Of a stretch of 64,000 nt of DNA, positions 1 through 8,011 are shown piece by piece. Source of the stretch: Lysinibacillus fusiformis (GTDB taxonomy: Bacteria; Bacillota; Bacilli; Bacillales_A; Planococcaceae); the NCBI RefSeq assembly GCF_016925635.1, contig NZ_CP070490.1:186001-250000 (forward strand), in the 5' to 3' direction. The position numbers and the translations under genes were made by a program. Under the pieces are notes generated by a model. It saw only the letters and a list, made by a program, of their open reading frames with translations. It did no database searches and was not told where the DNA came from. Numbering within the stretch: position 1 is the stretch's first letter; each line of letters opens with the position of its first letter.

Positions 1-463
1 AAGGTTCCTTACTTAATTCATCATCTGACACTCTGTATAACCGTTTTAATGCACCATACACCTCTTGATTTCCACTAAATCGATCTTTTAACCACTGCAA
101 GACAAATTGTAAAAGAATGACTGCATAGATAAGGGAAAGACATTCATCGCCACGCGATTTTTTTGCTAAGCGTTGGAAATATTCTGCTTGTGTGACTAAT
201 TCAAAAAGAAGTAAACGAATTGGGTAAAGCATGGCATGGCCGCTATTGATGTATAGCTTTTCTCGATCTCTATACATAGCCAACCAAATATCTTTGATCA
301 ATGAAATGGATTTCCTCGTTGAGAGCGCTAATTGACATTGAATAAGCTCCTGTTCAATCGTCGGTTGGATAAGCTGTTGAAATAAAAGTTCATCTTCCTC
401 ACTAACTAGTAAAAGTGGTTTTTCCAAATTTGCCAAATCTATTTCTATTCCATTTACAATCAT
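1..463 (-). CDS. Hypothetical protein, cut by the window edge
   Basis: An open frame of 154 codons starts at ATG 463 and is still open at base 1, so the C-terminus is missing. A GGAAGGGGG ribosome site lies 5-8 bases before the ATG. The visible product is rich in Leu, Ile, Gln and Glu, looks soluble and mostly helical, and has no signal peptide or motif I recognise. It has the same strand and similar size class as the unknown gene at 746-1264, with a long palindrome between them. Function unknown. Confidence 0.7.
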   Translation of the reverse strand, partial: MIVNGIEIDLANLEKPLLLVSEEDELLFQQLIQPTIEQELIQCQLALSTRKSISLIKDIWLAMYRDREKLYINSGHAMLYPIRLLLFELVTQAEYFQRLAKKSRGDECLSLIYAVILLQFVLQWLKDRFSGNQEVYGALKRLYRVSDDELSKEP

Positions 464-603
464 TGCCTAGCCCCCTTCCAATAAGTTCTTACAGCGTTAA
501 GCAGAGTGAGAACATCTATTACCAATTTTTTAACTATAATTCGACAAAAAAACATAAATACCTTTCTAGATAATATGTCTTTTTACTTTCCCTACAATAA
601 AAA

Positions 604-703
604 AAGAATCCACGATACTAAATTAGGCAAGTAAATCAGTCTTTTTCAACATCGAACATTGTAGAAAAAGCTGATTTAATTACAATTAGTTGCGTAGATT
701 CTT
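604..703. repeat. 100-bp imperfect palindrome
   Basis: Two arms of about 50 bases (604-653 and 654-703) are imperfect reverse complements. The outer AAGAATC/GATTCTT ends match exactly, and the inner blocks around AAATCAG and CTTTTTC pair again. It fills the gap between two minus-strand unknown genes, downstream of 746-1264 and upstream of the gene starting at 463. Transcribed, it would fold into one long hairpin. It could be a terminator-like stem or a small non-autonomous repeat element. Confidence 0.6.
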
Positions 704-745
704 GTCGTATTGGCTATTTTCTGAAAATAGATAGTCTACTATTGT

Positions 746-1264
746 CTAAACCGAAAGTTCTTGATCAACAAATAATTTAAACTGTTGAAGACACTGCTTC
801 ACATCACCCTTTTGTGACAGCACTTCGTTGCGTATGATGGTTGCTTTTTCTTCATCATCTAGCACTTCAGTTAAAAGAGCAAAGATATCTGTTAATAATA
901 GCTCATTCTCTTCCTGCTCAATACTCGGTAAGGAATAGGCTGCTATTTTTAATAAACGCTCTACTTTTTCAGGTGTCTCTTGTAAAGCATTCGAAGAATA
1001 ATAGGTTGATGCAGCTAAAAAGTAGCATAATTTTGCACAACAATCGATAAATAAATGCCAATACGTATTTGCTTTTGGTAATTCCCCTGCTCGCTGATTA
1101 ACGTATTCCTTATAATAGGTTGTGACTTGTATATATAAAGGATTTAATTCTCTCATGGCTTTTGGATAATTGTTGGATGTATCCAAATAGTCAAATACAA
1201 TGGCATTCATTTTCTCTTGAAGTTTAACAATATCTAAATGATCACGAATTACTTGAATTTCCAT
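746..1264 (-). CDS. Hypothetical protein, 172 aa
   Basis: The 172-codon frame begins with ATG just upstream of which TGGGAGAG can serve as ribosome site. The product is acidic and mostly helical, with no signal peptide or membrane segment and a cluster of Cys and Tyr near residues 70-90. I recognise no family. It is followed by a long palindrome and then another unknown minus-strand gene. Codon use looks like that of its neighbours. Function unknown. Confidence 0.65.
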   Translation of the reverse strand: MEIQVIRDHLDIVKLQEKMNAIVFDYLDTSNNYPKAMRELNPLYIQVTTYYKEYVNQRAGELPKANTYWHLFIDCCAKLCYFLAASTYYSSNALQETPEKVERLLKIAAYSLPSIEQEENELLLTDIFALLTEVLDDEEKATIIRNEVLSQKGDVKQCLQQFKLFVDQELSV

Positions 1265-1473
1265 TTTCCCACTCTCCCATATGTCATTTGCTGTTTAACT
1301 TCTTGGCTATTCACTGCGTAGCACCAAGCATCCCAAACAAACTGATCGATTATCTAATGGATGATTCAAATTATAGCAATAAACCATATGAAGTAGTGTG
1401 GACATGAAAAAAATAAGACAATTTCGTGAATTAATAGCATTTTATGTACATAAGAGGAACTATTTTGGTAAAA

Positions 1474-1860
1474 TTATAACCTTTGTACATAATCATCAAA
1501 TAACCATGGTTCCTTTGCTCGATCAACAATTTCGATAATACTTCCATTTACATATTTTTTAATGCGCTTTTGAGGTATATAAAAATAAGCATTGTTCATA
1601 ATTAACCATTCACTTAATGTTAAATCACTACCTGTTTGTTGCTTCGTTAAGATTTTTTTATGTCGCAGAACATCAGCCATTTTATAAAAACCATCTGACA
1701 ATTCGTAGGCTGATACATCAAAATTAAAAATGGGGCTGACAACTTGTCCAACATCAAAAATATGTATAGTTTGCTTTTCTTCATCTATAGCTAACTCTAC
1801 TGTGCTAACTTCATCCAAAAAATTTAAACCTCTATACTCCATTTGATAAATTTTTTCCAT
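1474..1860 (-). CDS. Hypothetical protein, 128 aa
   Basis: A 128-codon frame starts at ATG 1860 behind an AAAAAGGAGGC ribosome site, which is strong support for translation. The product is a small soluble protein of mixed charge, without signal peptide or membrane helix, and ends in an aromatic-rich tail with a WLFDDYV stretch. I do not recognise the family. It follows tcdA but is separated from it by a good terminator, so it is probably transcribed on its own. Confidence 0.65.
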   Translation of the reverse strand: MEKIYQMEYRGLNFLDEVSTVELAIDEEKQTIHIFDVGQVVSPIFNFDVSAYELSDGFYKMADVLRHKKILTKQQTGSDLTLSEWLIMNNAYFYIPQKRIKKYVNGSIIEIVDRAKEPWLFDDYVQRL

Positions 1861-1906
1861 TTGTATACGCCTCCTTTTTTACAACGGTCTAATTGTAACA
1901 TAGAAA

Positions 1907-1943
1907 AAGTAGCTACCTCTAAATACAATTAAGGCAGCTACTT
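1907..1943 (-). terminator. Terminator after tcdA
   Basis: On the minus strand AAGTAGCT and AGCTACTT form the stem and are followed by a short T run (TTTTTC). It lies about 60 bases beyond the tcdA stop codon. Confidence 0.65.
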
Positions 1944-2000
1944 CTACGAAAATGAACATTTATGCTGTTTATTGAATATTACCCAAACCTGTATATGGTA

Positions 2001-2762
2001 CTAACCTTGTACGCGCGTAATTTTTACATCTTTTAGGATGGTATTGACTACCCAGCTGGCAGCAATTAAACCCGCTACGGACGGTACAAAGGCATTGGAT
2101 GAAGGCGGCATCTTTGCTTTGCGAATTGCTGCATCAGGCTTACCTACATGTTCGACAACATCTGGACGAACGACAATTGGACTTTCATCTGAAAATACAA
2201 CCGTAACACCCTTATGAATGCCCTCTTTACGTAGCTTTGTACGAATGATTTTCGCCAATGGGTCTGTATGTGTTTTTGAAATATCTGCAATTTGGAAGCG
2301 AGTAGGGTCCATTTTATTTGCTGCACCCATACTTGAAATAATAGGAATATTACGTTTTAAACATTCCTTCATTATATGAATTTTATACATCACTGTATCG
2401 CTTGCATCGATCACATAATCAATGCCTTGGGCGAAAAATTCTTCATAGGTTTCTTCTGTGTAAAACATATGCATGTCAATCACTTCACATGCTGGGTTAA
2501 TATCTGCAATACGCTCTTTCATAATTGCTGATTTTGATTGACCTACTGTCGATAGGTATGCGACAAGTTGTCTGTTGACATTTGTAATATCTACATTATC
2601 CTTATCGACTAAAATAATACGACCGATTCCGCTTCTTGCACATGCCTCAGCCGCAAATGACCCAACGCCCCCTACACCAAGTATAGCGACCGTTGTATTT
2701 TTTAATTTCTCGAGACCCTCTGTTCCTATAGCGAGCTCGTTACGTGAAAATTGATGTAACAT
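2001..2762 (-). CDS. tcdA: tRNA threonylcarbamoyladenosine dehydratase TcdA
   Basis: A ThiF/E1-like ATP-dependent enzyme that cyclises t6A at position 37 of ANN-decoding tRNAs to ct6A. The N-terminus MLHQFSRNELAIG is typical of the family. It is followed by the nucleotide-binding ILGVGGVGS loop (about residues 26-34), the VDKDNVDITNVNRQ segment, and DASDT. The product has 253 residues when started at ATG 2762, which has GGAGAG seven bases upstream; an in-frame ATG at 2777 has weaker support. In B. subtilis the homologue (yrvM) lies next to aspS. Here about 7.5 kb of carbohydrate genes separates it from aspS and 6S RNA. Confidence 0.93.
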   Translation of the reverse strand: MLHQFSRNELAIGTEGLEKLKNTTVAILGVGGVGSFAAEACARSGIGRIILVDKDNVDITNVNRQLVAYLSTVGQSKSAIMKERIADINPACEVIDMHMFYTEETYEEFFAQGIDYVIDASDTVMYKIHIMKECLKRNIPIISSMGAANKMDPTRFQIADISKTHTDPLAKIIRTKLRKEGIHKGVTVVFSDESPIVVRPDVVEHVGKPDAAIRKAKMPPSSNAFVPSVAGLIAASWVVNTILKDVKITRVQG

Positions 2763-2954
2763 CCTGACACTCTCCATCTATGAAATTTTATTAGTAAACC
2801 TAGTTATATACTAAGATAAAATCAAAACCTATCTTACATTTTATCACGTTATTGTTCAAGAGAAAAATATAAAGAAAAAATCAAAATTGTCTACATCAAT
2901 ATGTAGAATTAATCAATTTTTACCTCGTTAGCCAACGTCAATTAGCAGCTCTTT

Positions 2955-3046
2955 GGACGCCCCCAGGAAAGGACGCTGGTGAAACGGAAATCAACCCTTC
3001 GCATTGCCAAAAGGGCTTTTTCAGCCATTGACATCATCTTTTTTCA
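2955..3046. repeat. Dispersed repeat, copy 1
   Basis: About 92 bases beginning GGACGCCCCC closely resemble 17976-18066, with some 80 percent identity by eye. The second half also resembles 18275-18336. Shared landmarks are GGAAAGGACGCTGG, AAATCAACCC and GACATCATCTTTTTTCA. No coding content is seen. This is an intergenic repeat family found at least three times in the window. Confidence 0.7.
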
Positions 3047-3056
3047 AAAACATGAA

Positions 3057-3082
3057 AAAGAGATTGATGACTCAATCTCTTT
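3057..3082 (-). terminator. Terminator after the PTS/mupG operon
   Basis: AAAGAGATTGA and TCAATCTCTTT form a perfect 11-bp stem with a 4-base loop. On the minus strand it continues into TTTTC. It lies 12 bases after the mupG-like stop codon. Confidence 0.65.
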
Positions 3083-3093
3083 CTTACTCTTCT

Positions 3094-4176
3094 TTACTTA
3101 GTAAAACCAAATGATGACCATGGTTGAATATGTGCTAATAAAAATTGTTCTTCCTCCACAACGCTTGCGACAACATTACTCGATCCCGTATTCGGAATGT
3201 CCTTTAGCACAATCTGTAGCTCTCCCTTATAACGAACATCTAAATTATTATCAATCGTGACATCTCCTGTTTTTAATGGCCGTATATCATGCACAGGAAA
3301 ATCTCCATTTTTATATTTCACACGGGATTGGGTGCTCCGAATCACGTATTCAGACACATCACCTCGATTAAAATGAGGCTCTTTATAAAGAATCGTCTCC
3401 TCTAAAATGCTCGTGTCTTCAGACTGGTCAACCCTTAACTCAAGCTTATTGCGATTTAATTGTCCTAATGCACGTAGTTCTTCCTCAGAAGCAAACATAT
3501 TGCCAATAATACAATCGTCAATTAACCCTGTATGCCATAAATCTTTCGCCTGTACAGTGATTGGGAGATGACGGTGCTCCTCTAAGGTAGGTAAACCGTG
3601 CTCTGTTTGTTCCCAAGGTCCAAATTGACCATGCTGTGAGGAAATCATCGCTGCTGTTCTCACATTGTGTGCTTTAAAGTGTTGAGACGTTTGTAAAAAA
3701 TGCTGACGAGATAGCCCCGTAAAGCGTCTTGGATAAAAATTATGACAGCCGATAATGTTCTCCTTATTGGGCTGATAAGAGAGAATATTATCTACATACT
3801 TCGTACCATTACTAATGTTTAATTCTATTTTTAGATTACTTGCATCAAGTGACATCAATGCTTCTTCCTGACCTGAAAATCCCATATCTAAACGTAATGC
3901 TGCCAAATAATAATGTTCTTTTAAATAGCCAATATCTCTATAGGTTAAGCCTAAATCATCAAAAACAGCTGGTGCAATATCAGCGGATATGTCAAAGCCA
4001 AGGCGTTGCGCAAATTCATTGATTTGCTGTAACTTTTGACGCTCCTCATCCTGTTTTAATGACATTAGGCATGTGAAAATACGATCAAAGCCATTGTCAT
4101 GAGCCAGCTGAACATAGCGCTGCATTTCCTCTAGCGTACTATGCTGCGGATAGAGCGAGATTCCTAATCTTTTCAC
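3094..4176 (-). CDS. MupG-like (DUF871) TIM-barrel glycosidase
   Basis: A 360-residue protein of the DUF871/MupG family. It has an N-terminal TIM barrel (about 1-240, starting KRLGISLYPQHS) and a C-terminal beta-rich domain. In Staphylococcus aureus MupG hydrolyses MurNAc-6P-GlcNAc in the cytoplasm after PTS uptake. The start is GTG 4176, with GGAGGG seven to twelve bases upstream. It is the last gene of an operon with lactose/cellobiose-type EIIB, EIIA and EIIC, so a disaccharide 6-phosphate is the probable substrate. The PTS partner is not the MurP type, so the exact sugar is uncertain. Confidence 0.85.
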   Translation of the reverse strand: MKRLGISLYPQHSTLEEMQRYVQLAHDNGFDRIFTCLMSLKQDEERQKLQQINEFAQRLGFDISADIAPAVFDDLGLTYRDIGYLKEHYYLAALRLDMGFSGQEEALMSLDASNLKIELNISNGTKYVDNILSYQPNKENIIGCHNFYPRRFTGLSRQHFLQTSQHFKAHNVRTAAMISSQHGQFGPWEQTEHGLPTLEEHRHLPITVQAKDLWHTGLIDDCIIGNMFASEEELRALGQLNRNKLELRVDQSEDTSILEETILYKEPHFNRGDVSEYVIRSTQSRVKYKNGDFPVHDIRPLKTGDVTIDNNLDVRYKGELQIVLKDIPNTGSSNVVASVVEEEQFLLAHIQPWSSFGFTK

Positions 4177-4200
4177 TTCAAACCCTCCGTTAATTGATGC

Positions 4201-5526
4201 TTATACTTCTACTTTTTGTCCTTTGGTTTCCACTACAGATTCTTCACTCTGTGCCGCTAAAGCAGCTTTTTGCTCATTCTGCCTTGCCATCCGGTTCGCC
4301 ATCGAGATAAATGGCAGATAAATACAAACGGCAATGATAATTAAAACCATACTCAAGACAGCACCACGCCAAGATTGAGTTGCTAAAAATCCATTAATAA
4401 TCGGTGGTGTTGTCCATGGCGGTGAGACGGTAGCAGCTGGCACCCAGCCCCACTTCGTTGCAAAGAATGCAATTGTTACATTTATCATTGGTGTCAAAAT
4501 GAACGGTACGAATAAAACCGGATTTAATACAATTGGTAACCCAAAAAGTAATGGCTCATTAATATTGAAAATCCCAGGTGCTGCTGATAATCTTCCAACT
4601 GTATTATATTGTTTATTCTTTCTAGCAAATATGAAAATCGCAATAATAAGTGCTATTGTCGTGCCAGAGCCTCCCATATTAATAAAAGCATCAAAGAATG
4701 GTTTATTGACAATGTAAGGCGCAACTTTACCAGCAGAGATGGCTGCAACGTTTTCGTTTATAGCGGGTAAATTAATCGTTTGCATGAATGGTTCGATGAT
4801 ATTTGCTCCATGTACGCCAAGTGTCCATAAAAATGTAGGTATAAATGCCAAAATTAAAGCAGCAATCCATGTATTTGTAAGACCCATAAATGGCTCTTGA
4901 ATCGCAGAGTAGAAGGACCCGACAATATCTGGTATATCAAAACCTGCTGAAATAATGGTGCGTACTAAAGCAAATATTCCAATCGTAATAATGGCAGGAA
5001 GTAACGCAGCAAATGATTTGGAAACAGCTGGTGGTACACCAGTTGGCATTTTAATTAGTAGTTTAGGATTGCCAGACAATCTACAAAACAATTCTGTAGA
5101 AAGTAGTGCTACAATCAGAGCAATAAATATACCACCCGTGCCTGTTGTTAAGCCGGTTAATCCGCCTTCCCCGAAAGTCCCAAACGTCATGTAGCTTGAT
5201 AGACTAATGACCCCAGCAGACAGACCATCTTTTTGATAACTTTTAGCAAGATGATAAGCAACAGTAAAGGCAAGTAGCAGTGAAATGATATTAAATGTAG
5301 CACTCCAAATATTACCGCCGAATTGAGTCCATGTCTCATGTTTCCAAATGGCATCGAGTGTATTTTGATAAAATTTAATAGGCAAATTGTTAAAAAGTAC
5401 AGCCAAAGATCCCACAATCGTTAAAGGCATAATCGTAATAAATCCGTCACGAATGGCAACTAAATGACGCTGATTCCCAACCCTAGCAGCAACCGGTACA
5501 AACTTTTCTTCTAAAAAATGGAACAC
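4201..5526 (-). CDS. PTS EIIC, lactose/cellobiose family
   Basis: A 441-residue membrane permease of the Lac/cellobiose/chitobiose PTS family with about ten hydrophobic segments. The region around FNINEPLLFGLPIVLNP (about residues 319-335) is the typical EIIC sugar-site motif. The start is GTG 5526 behind GGGAGTG. It moves sugar while EIIB phosphorylates it. EIIA and EIIB are encoded just upstream in the same operon and the MupG-like hydrolase 24 bases downstream. Substrate inferred only: a beta-linked disaccharide, possibly an amino sugar. Confidence 0.92.
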   Translation of the reverse strand: MFHFLEEKFVPVAARVGNQRHLVAIRDGFITIMPLTIVGSLAVLFNNLPIKFYQNTLDAIWKHETWTQFGGNIWSATFNIISLLLAFTVAYHLAKSYQKDGLSAGVISLSSYMTFGTFGEGGLTGLTTGTGGIFIALIVALLSTELFCRLSGNPKLLIKMPTGVPPAVSKSFAALLPAIITIGIFALVRTIISAGFDIPDIVGSFYSAIQEPFMGLTNTWIAALILAFIPTFLWTLGVHGANIIEPFMQTINLPAINENVAAISAGKVAPYIVNKPFFDAFINMGGSGTTIALIIAIFIFARKNKQYNTVGRLSAAPGIFNINEPLLFGLPIVLNPVLFVPFILTPMINVTIAFFATKWGWVPAATVSPPWTTPPIINGFLATQSWRGAVLSMVLIIIAVCIYLPFISMANRMARQNEQKAALAAQSEESVVETKGQKVEV

Positions 5527-5573
5527 TCACATACACTCCCTTTGCTTTTTATTGATAACATCAAAATTTGATG

Positions 5574-5894
5574 TTACTCCCCTTGGATTCGTTCATATAG
5601 CTCAATCATTTCCTGTGCTAAATCTCGAAAAGTAATAGCATTCATTAAATGATCCTGGGCATGAATTAATAACATCGAAACCTCTACCTTTTCTCCCCTT
5701 GCTTCTTGAGACAGTAACCCCGTTTGAGCATGATGCGCTTCAATTAATGACTCATTCGCTAATTTGATTTTTTCTTTTGCTGCCTCAATTTGCCCCTTTT
5801 TTGCTAGCTGAATAGCTTCCATACACTCACTTTTCGTATTTCCACTATGCACAATCAGTCCCATAATGGATGCCATTAATGCTGTATCTTCCAT
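5574..5894 (-). CDS. PTS EIIA, lactose/cellobiose family
   Basis: A 106-residue, all-helical EIIA-Lac-type phosphocarrier. The segment LIHAQDHLMNAI holds the family active-site His at residue 78. It accepts phosphate from HPr and passes it to EIIB. The product has normal family length. It lies between EIIB and EIIC with short gaps, and a GGGG ribosome site precedes ATG 5894. The extra HPr gene nearby could be its dedicated donor. Confidence 0.93.
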   Translation of the reverse strand: MEDTALMASIMGLIVHSGNTKSECMEAIQLAKKGQIEAAKEKIKLANESLIEAHHAQTGLLSQEARGEKVEVSMLLIHAQDHLMNAITFRDLAQEMIELYERIQGE

Positions 5895-5912
5895 TCCCCA
5901 TTGCCCCTTCTT

Positions 5913-6224
5913 TCATCCAATTAGTTGTAGAGCCTGTTTCAGGACATTTTCACCGTTCATCATGCCGTAATCCGCCATATTGATCACATCGATTGGAAAG
6001 CCTTTATCCTTATATTTTGTTTCAAATGAACCTTTCAAATAACGAACCTGTGGGCCTAATAAAAGAACATCAGCCTTCTTTGTCGCTAAGATCTTTTCCA
6101 CCTCTCCTTCAGCAATGGCGTAAATATCGGCGTCAATATTTTGCTCTTGCGCTGCTTTTTGCATCTTCGACACTAATAAACTAGTACTCATACCTGCTAC
6201 ACACACTAACATGATGTTTTTCAT
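5913..6224 (-). CDS. PTS EIIB, lactose/cellobiose family
   Basis: The 103-residue product starts at ATG 6224, six bases after AAGGAGTG; a GTG three codons upstream is less likely. The N-terminal strand and phosphate loop IMLVCVAGMSTS carry the phosphorylated Cys at residue 8, as in cellobiose-type EIIB. It is the first gene of the PTS operon. Its upstream region holds a DRE-like operator inside the promoter and a cre-like site, so induction by an amino sugar and repression by CcpA are likely. Confidence 0.92.
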   Translation of the reverse strand: MKNIMLVCVAGMSTSLLVSKMQKAAQEQNIDADIYAIAEGEVEKILATKKADVLLLGPQVRYLKGSFETKYKDKGFPIDVINMADYGMMNGENVLKQALQLIG

Positions 6225-6254
6225 TCGATACACTCCTTTTATTTTCTTCGATTG

Positions 6255-6268
6255 TGTAATCGCTTACT
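6255..6268. promoter_or_regulatory. cre-like CcpA site before the PTS operon
   Basis: On the minus strand AGTAAGCGATTACA matches 13 of 14 positions of the cre consensus TGWAANCGNTNWCA as I recall it. It lies about 30 bases upstream of the EIIB start and just downstream of the likely promoter, which is a usual place for roadblock repression. Confidence 0.55.
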
Positions 6269-6287
6269 TATTTTGAGAATAGCACCT

Positions 6288-6303
6288 ATTGGTATATACC
6301 ACA
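6288..6303. promoter_or_regulatory. GntR/NagR-type operator (site 1)
   Basis: ATTGGTATATACCACA resembles the NagR/YvoA DRE site family (ATTGGTATAGACCACT-like). It overlaps either of two plausible minus-strand promoters, TTGATG-17-TATATA or TTGTGG-17-TATTCT, so binding would block RNA polymerase. The likely ligand-responsive protein is the GntR/UTRA regulator encoded at 8736-9458. Confidence 0.6.
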
Positions 6304-6393
6304 ACATAATTTTTACATCAATTTTCTATAGATGTATTTTTTTTCAAAATTGGGCTATTCTAGTTTTATAGTAAAATTAAAGGTTTCAACCAA

Positions 6394-6409
6394 CTGGTAT
6401 AGTCCAGAA
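6394..6409. promoter_or_regulatory. GntR/NagR-type operator (site 2)
   Basis: ACTGGTATAGTCCAGA carries the same TGGTATA core as site 1, with a TGGwnTAnwCCA dyad. It is centred about 106 bases upstream of site 1 in the gap between the acetyltransferase gene and EIIB. Two sites this far apart could allow looping. Confidence 0.5.
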
Positions 6410-6450
6410 AAAAAGCCAAAAAAATTTTAAATTTTCTTATTATTGAATAC

Positions 6451-7626
6451 CTAAAAATACTCATAAAATGCTGGCTTTTCAGTAGGTATTGCCGATTGCC
6501 ATTGTTCGATAATTTTTTTCGTCGTAGGTTGATTAGCATAGACAACAGTCTCTTTGACAGAAAGATAACCAACCATCATCGCAGAAAAAAGATTAATTGG
6601 TAGTGTTAACAAATGCTTGTCAGAGATTGAACTTGTCTCAATTATGGAGACCTGACCATTTTTATTTATTTGATAAACATGCTCATTCCAGTGACAAAAT
6701 GGATCTTCAATACGAATGGTTAATGTTTCTTGAATATCCTTCCAAGGATACTGCTGCATAAATGCGAAAACGTCTACTATTCTAATCATTACATCCTGCA
6801 TGACTTCCCTTTTGAATTGCGGCTCCTTGAAATAAAAGCCAAACGGATAATGATTGCTAGTAACCCCCGTTATGTTACTGACACTTGCTGCATGAGACGT
6901 CATATAACGCCACATGGCTTGTTCCGCTAAGTAATTCGCTACAAAAAAATCTTGGATATTAAATGTCCCATTGTGAATCGTGTAACGAATATAGCCCTCT
7001 ATTTTATTCTCTTGAAAATAGGCTGCAAAATGACTATCTGGACTCCTTCTCTCAAGTCTTTTCCACCATCCATCATCCCTTATCATGCCACCATTTTGAA
7101 TTATTGCCCGTGCATTATGAAAATCTTTAATCACCTGAAAAAGCTCTGGATCTAACCATTCAAAGCTCATCCTTTTGATGACGTCTACTTGTTTCCCTAA
7201 AGATGGAAAAAGTGTTTGAGGAATTGTATAGTGGAGCTTGTCAAAAAATAATTCCCAACCAAAATACCGATAGAAGGACACAGAAAAAGGTGCTAATACT
7301 GAAATCATTTGCCCATTGTCCCGCATTTTTTTTAGCGCTTCTGTCATAAGCCTTTTGATAATACCCTGTTGTCGATACTCAGGATACGTTGCAACAAAGC
7401 CGATGCCTCCCATTTTATAAGAAACTCCATGAACCGTTATATTTAACGGCAATATTAAAAGCTGACCTACAACTTTAGTATGATCATAAGCTCCTAATGT
7501 CGTGCTTTGCTCAATCCAATAATGAAAATCCTCTCGACGAGCCCCTGTGTACTTAGTTGGAAAACAATAGTCTCTTAACCGATGAATCTGCCCATAATCA
7601 TTAGGCGAGACGATGTGAATGTCCAT
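6451..7626 (-). CDS. Eis-like GNAT acetyltransferase
   Basis: A 391-residue protein of the Eis-like GNAT group. It has an N-terminal GNAT fold with the acetyl-CoA loop around GFVATYPEYRQQGIIKRLM (about residues 80-98), a second degenerate GNAT-like domain, and a C-terminal SCP2-like region (about 290-391). Start ATG 7626 follows AGAGGTGG; an upstream in-frame ATG at 7668 lacks comparable support. The acceptor is unknown. It sits between the extra HPr gene and the PTS operon, which makes an amino-sugar role possible but unproven. Confidence 0.82.
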   Translation of the reverse strand: MDIHIVSPNDYGQIHRLRDYCFPTKYTGARREDFHYWIEQSTTLGAYDHTKVVGQLLILPLNITVHGVSYKMGGIGFVATYPEYRQQGIIKRLMTEALKKMRDNGQMISVLAPFSVSFYRYFGWELFFDKLHYTIPQTLFPSLGKQVDVIKRMSFEWLDPELFQVIKDFHNARAIIQNGGMIRDDGWWKRLERRSPDSHFAAYFQENKIEGYIRYTIHNGTFNIQDFFVANYLAEQAMWRYMTSHAASVSNITGVTSNHYPFGFYFKEPQFKREVMQDVMIRIVDVFAFMQQYPWKDIQETLTIRIEDPFCHWNEHVYQINKNGQVSIIETSSISDKHLLTLPINLFSAMMVGYLSVKETVVYANQPTTKKIIEQWQSAIPTEKPAFYEYF

Positions 7627-7677
7627 GTAACCACCTCTATAATTTGCAATATTCAGATAATTATTCATGAGATTCTT

Positions 7678-7706
7678 TTGCAGTGGTTGTTATCATCCCA
7701 CTGCAA
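7678..7706 (-). terminator. Hairpin after the HPr-like gene
   Basis: TTGCAGTGG and CCACTGCAA form a 9-bp stem just past the HPr-like stop codon. There is no long T run on the minus strand, so termination may be partial and allow read-through into the acetyltransferase gene. Confidence 0.4.
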
Positions 7707-7713
7707 GAACCTT

Positions 7714-7992
7714 TTATTCCTCTTCCCATTCTTCTCCTATTGCCTTAGACAACATGACTTCAGTTACAGTCTGAAATAAATTTTCAACATCTGGTCCAAC
7801 TGCTGAAATTTCCACAATGCTTCCTGGTTTAACACCTAATGACATTACGCCCATAATGGACTTTAAATTAACAGACTTTTCTTTGTTCGTTAATTCAATA
7901 TCACTTTGGAACGGTGTCACTGCAGTTACGAGTAATGCAGCAGGTCTGGCATGAATACCTTCAGGAGATGAAATTTTATACATTTTCTTCAT
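7714..7992 (-). CDS. HPr family phosphocarrier (paralogue)
   Basis: A 92-residue HPr. GIHARPAA carries the PTS-phosphorylated His at residue 14, and NLKSIMGVMSLG carries the HPr-kinase Ser at residue 45. Both regulatory residues are present, so it is not a Crh-type protein, which lacks the His. The start chosen is ATG 7992, eight bases after GGAGGG; a longer frame reaches 8046 without a ribosome site. Standard ptsH normally sits beside ptsI, which is absent here, so this is probably a second HPr serving the neighbouring EIIA or linking the island to CcpA signalling. Confidence 0.9.
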   Translation of the reverse strand: MKKMYKISSPEGIHARPAALLVTAVTPFQSDIELTNKEKSVNLKSIMGVMSLGVKPGSIVEISAVGPDVENLFQTVTEVMLSKAIGEEWEEE

Positions 7993-8011
7993 CCACAATC
8001 CCTCCATTCTT

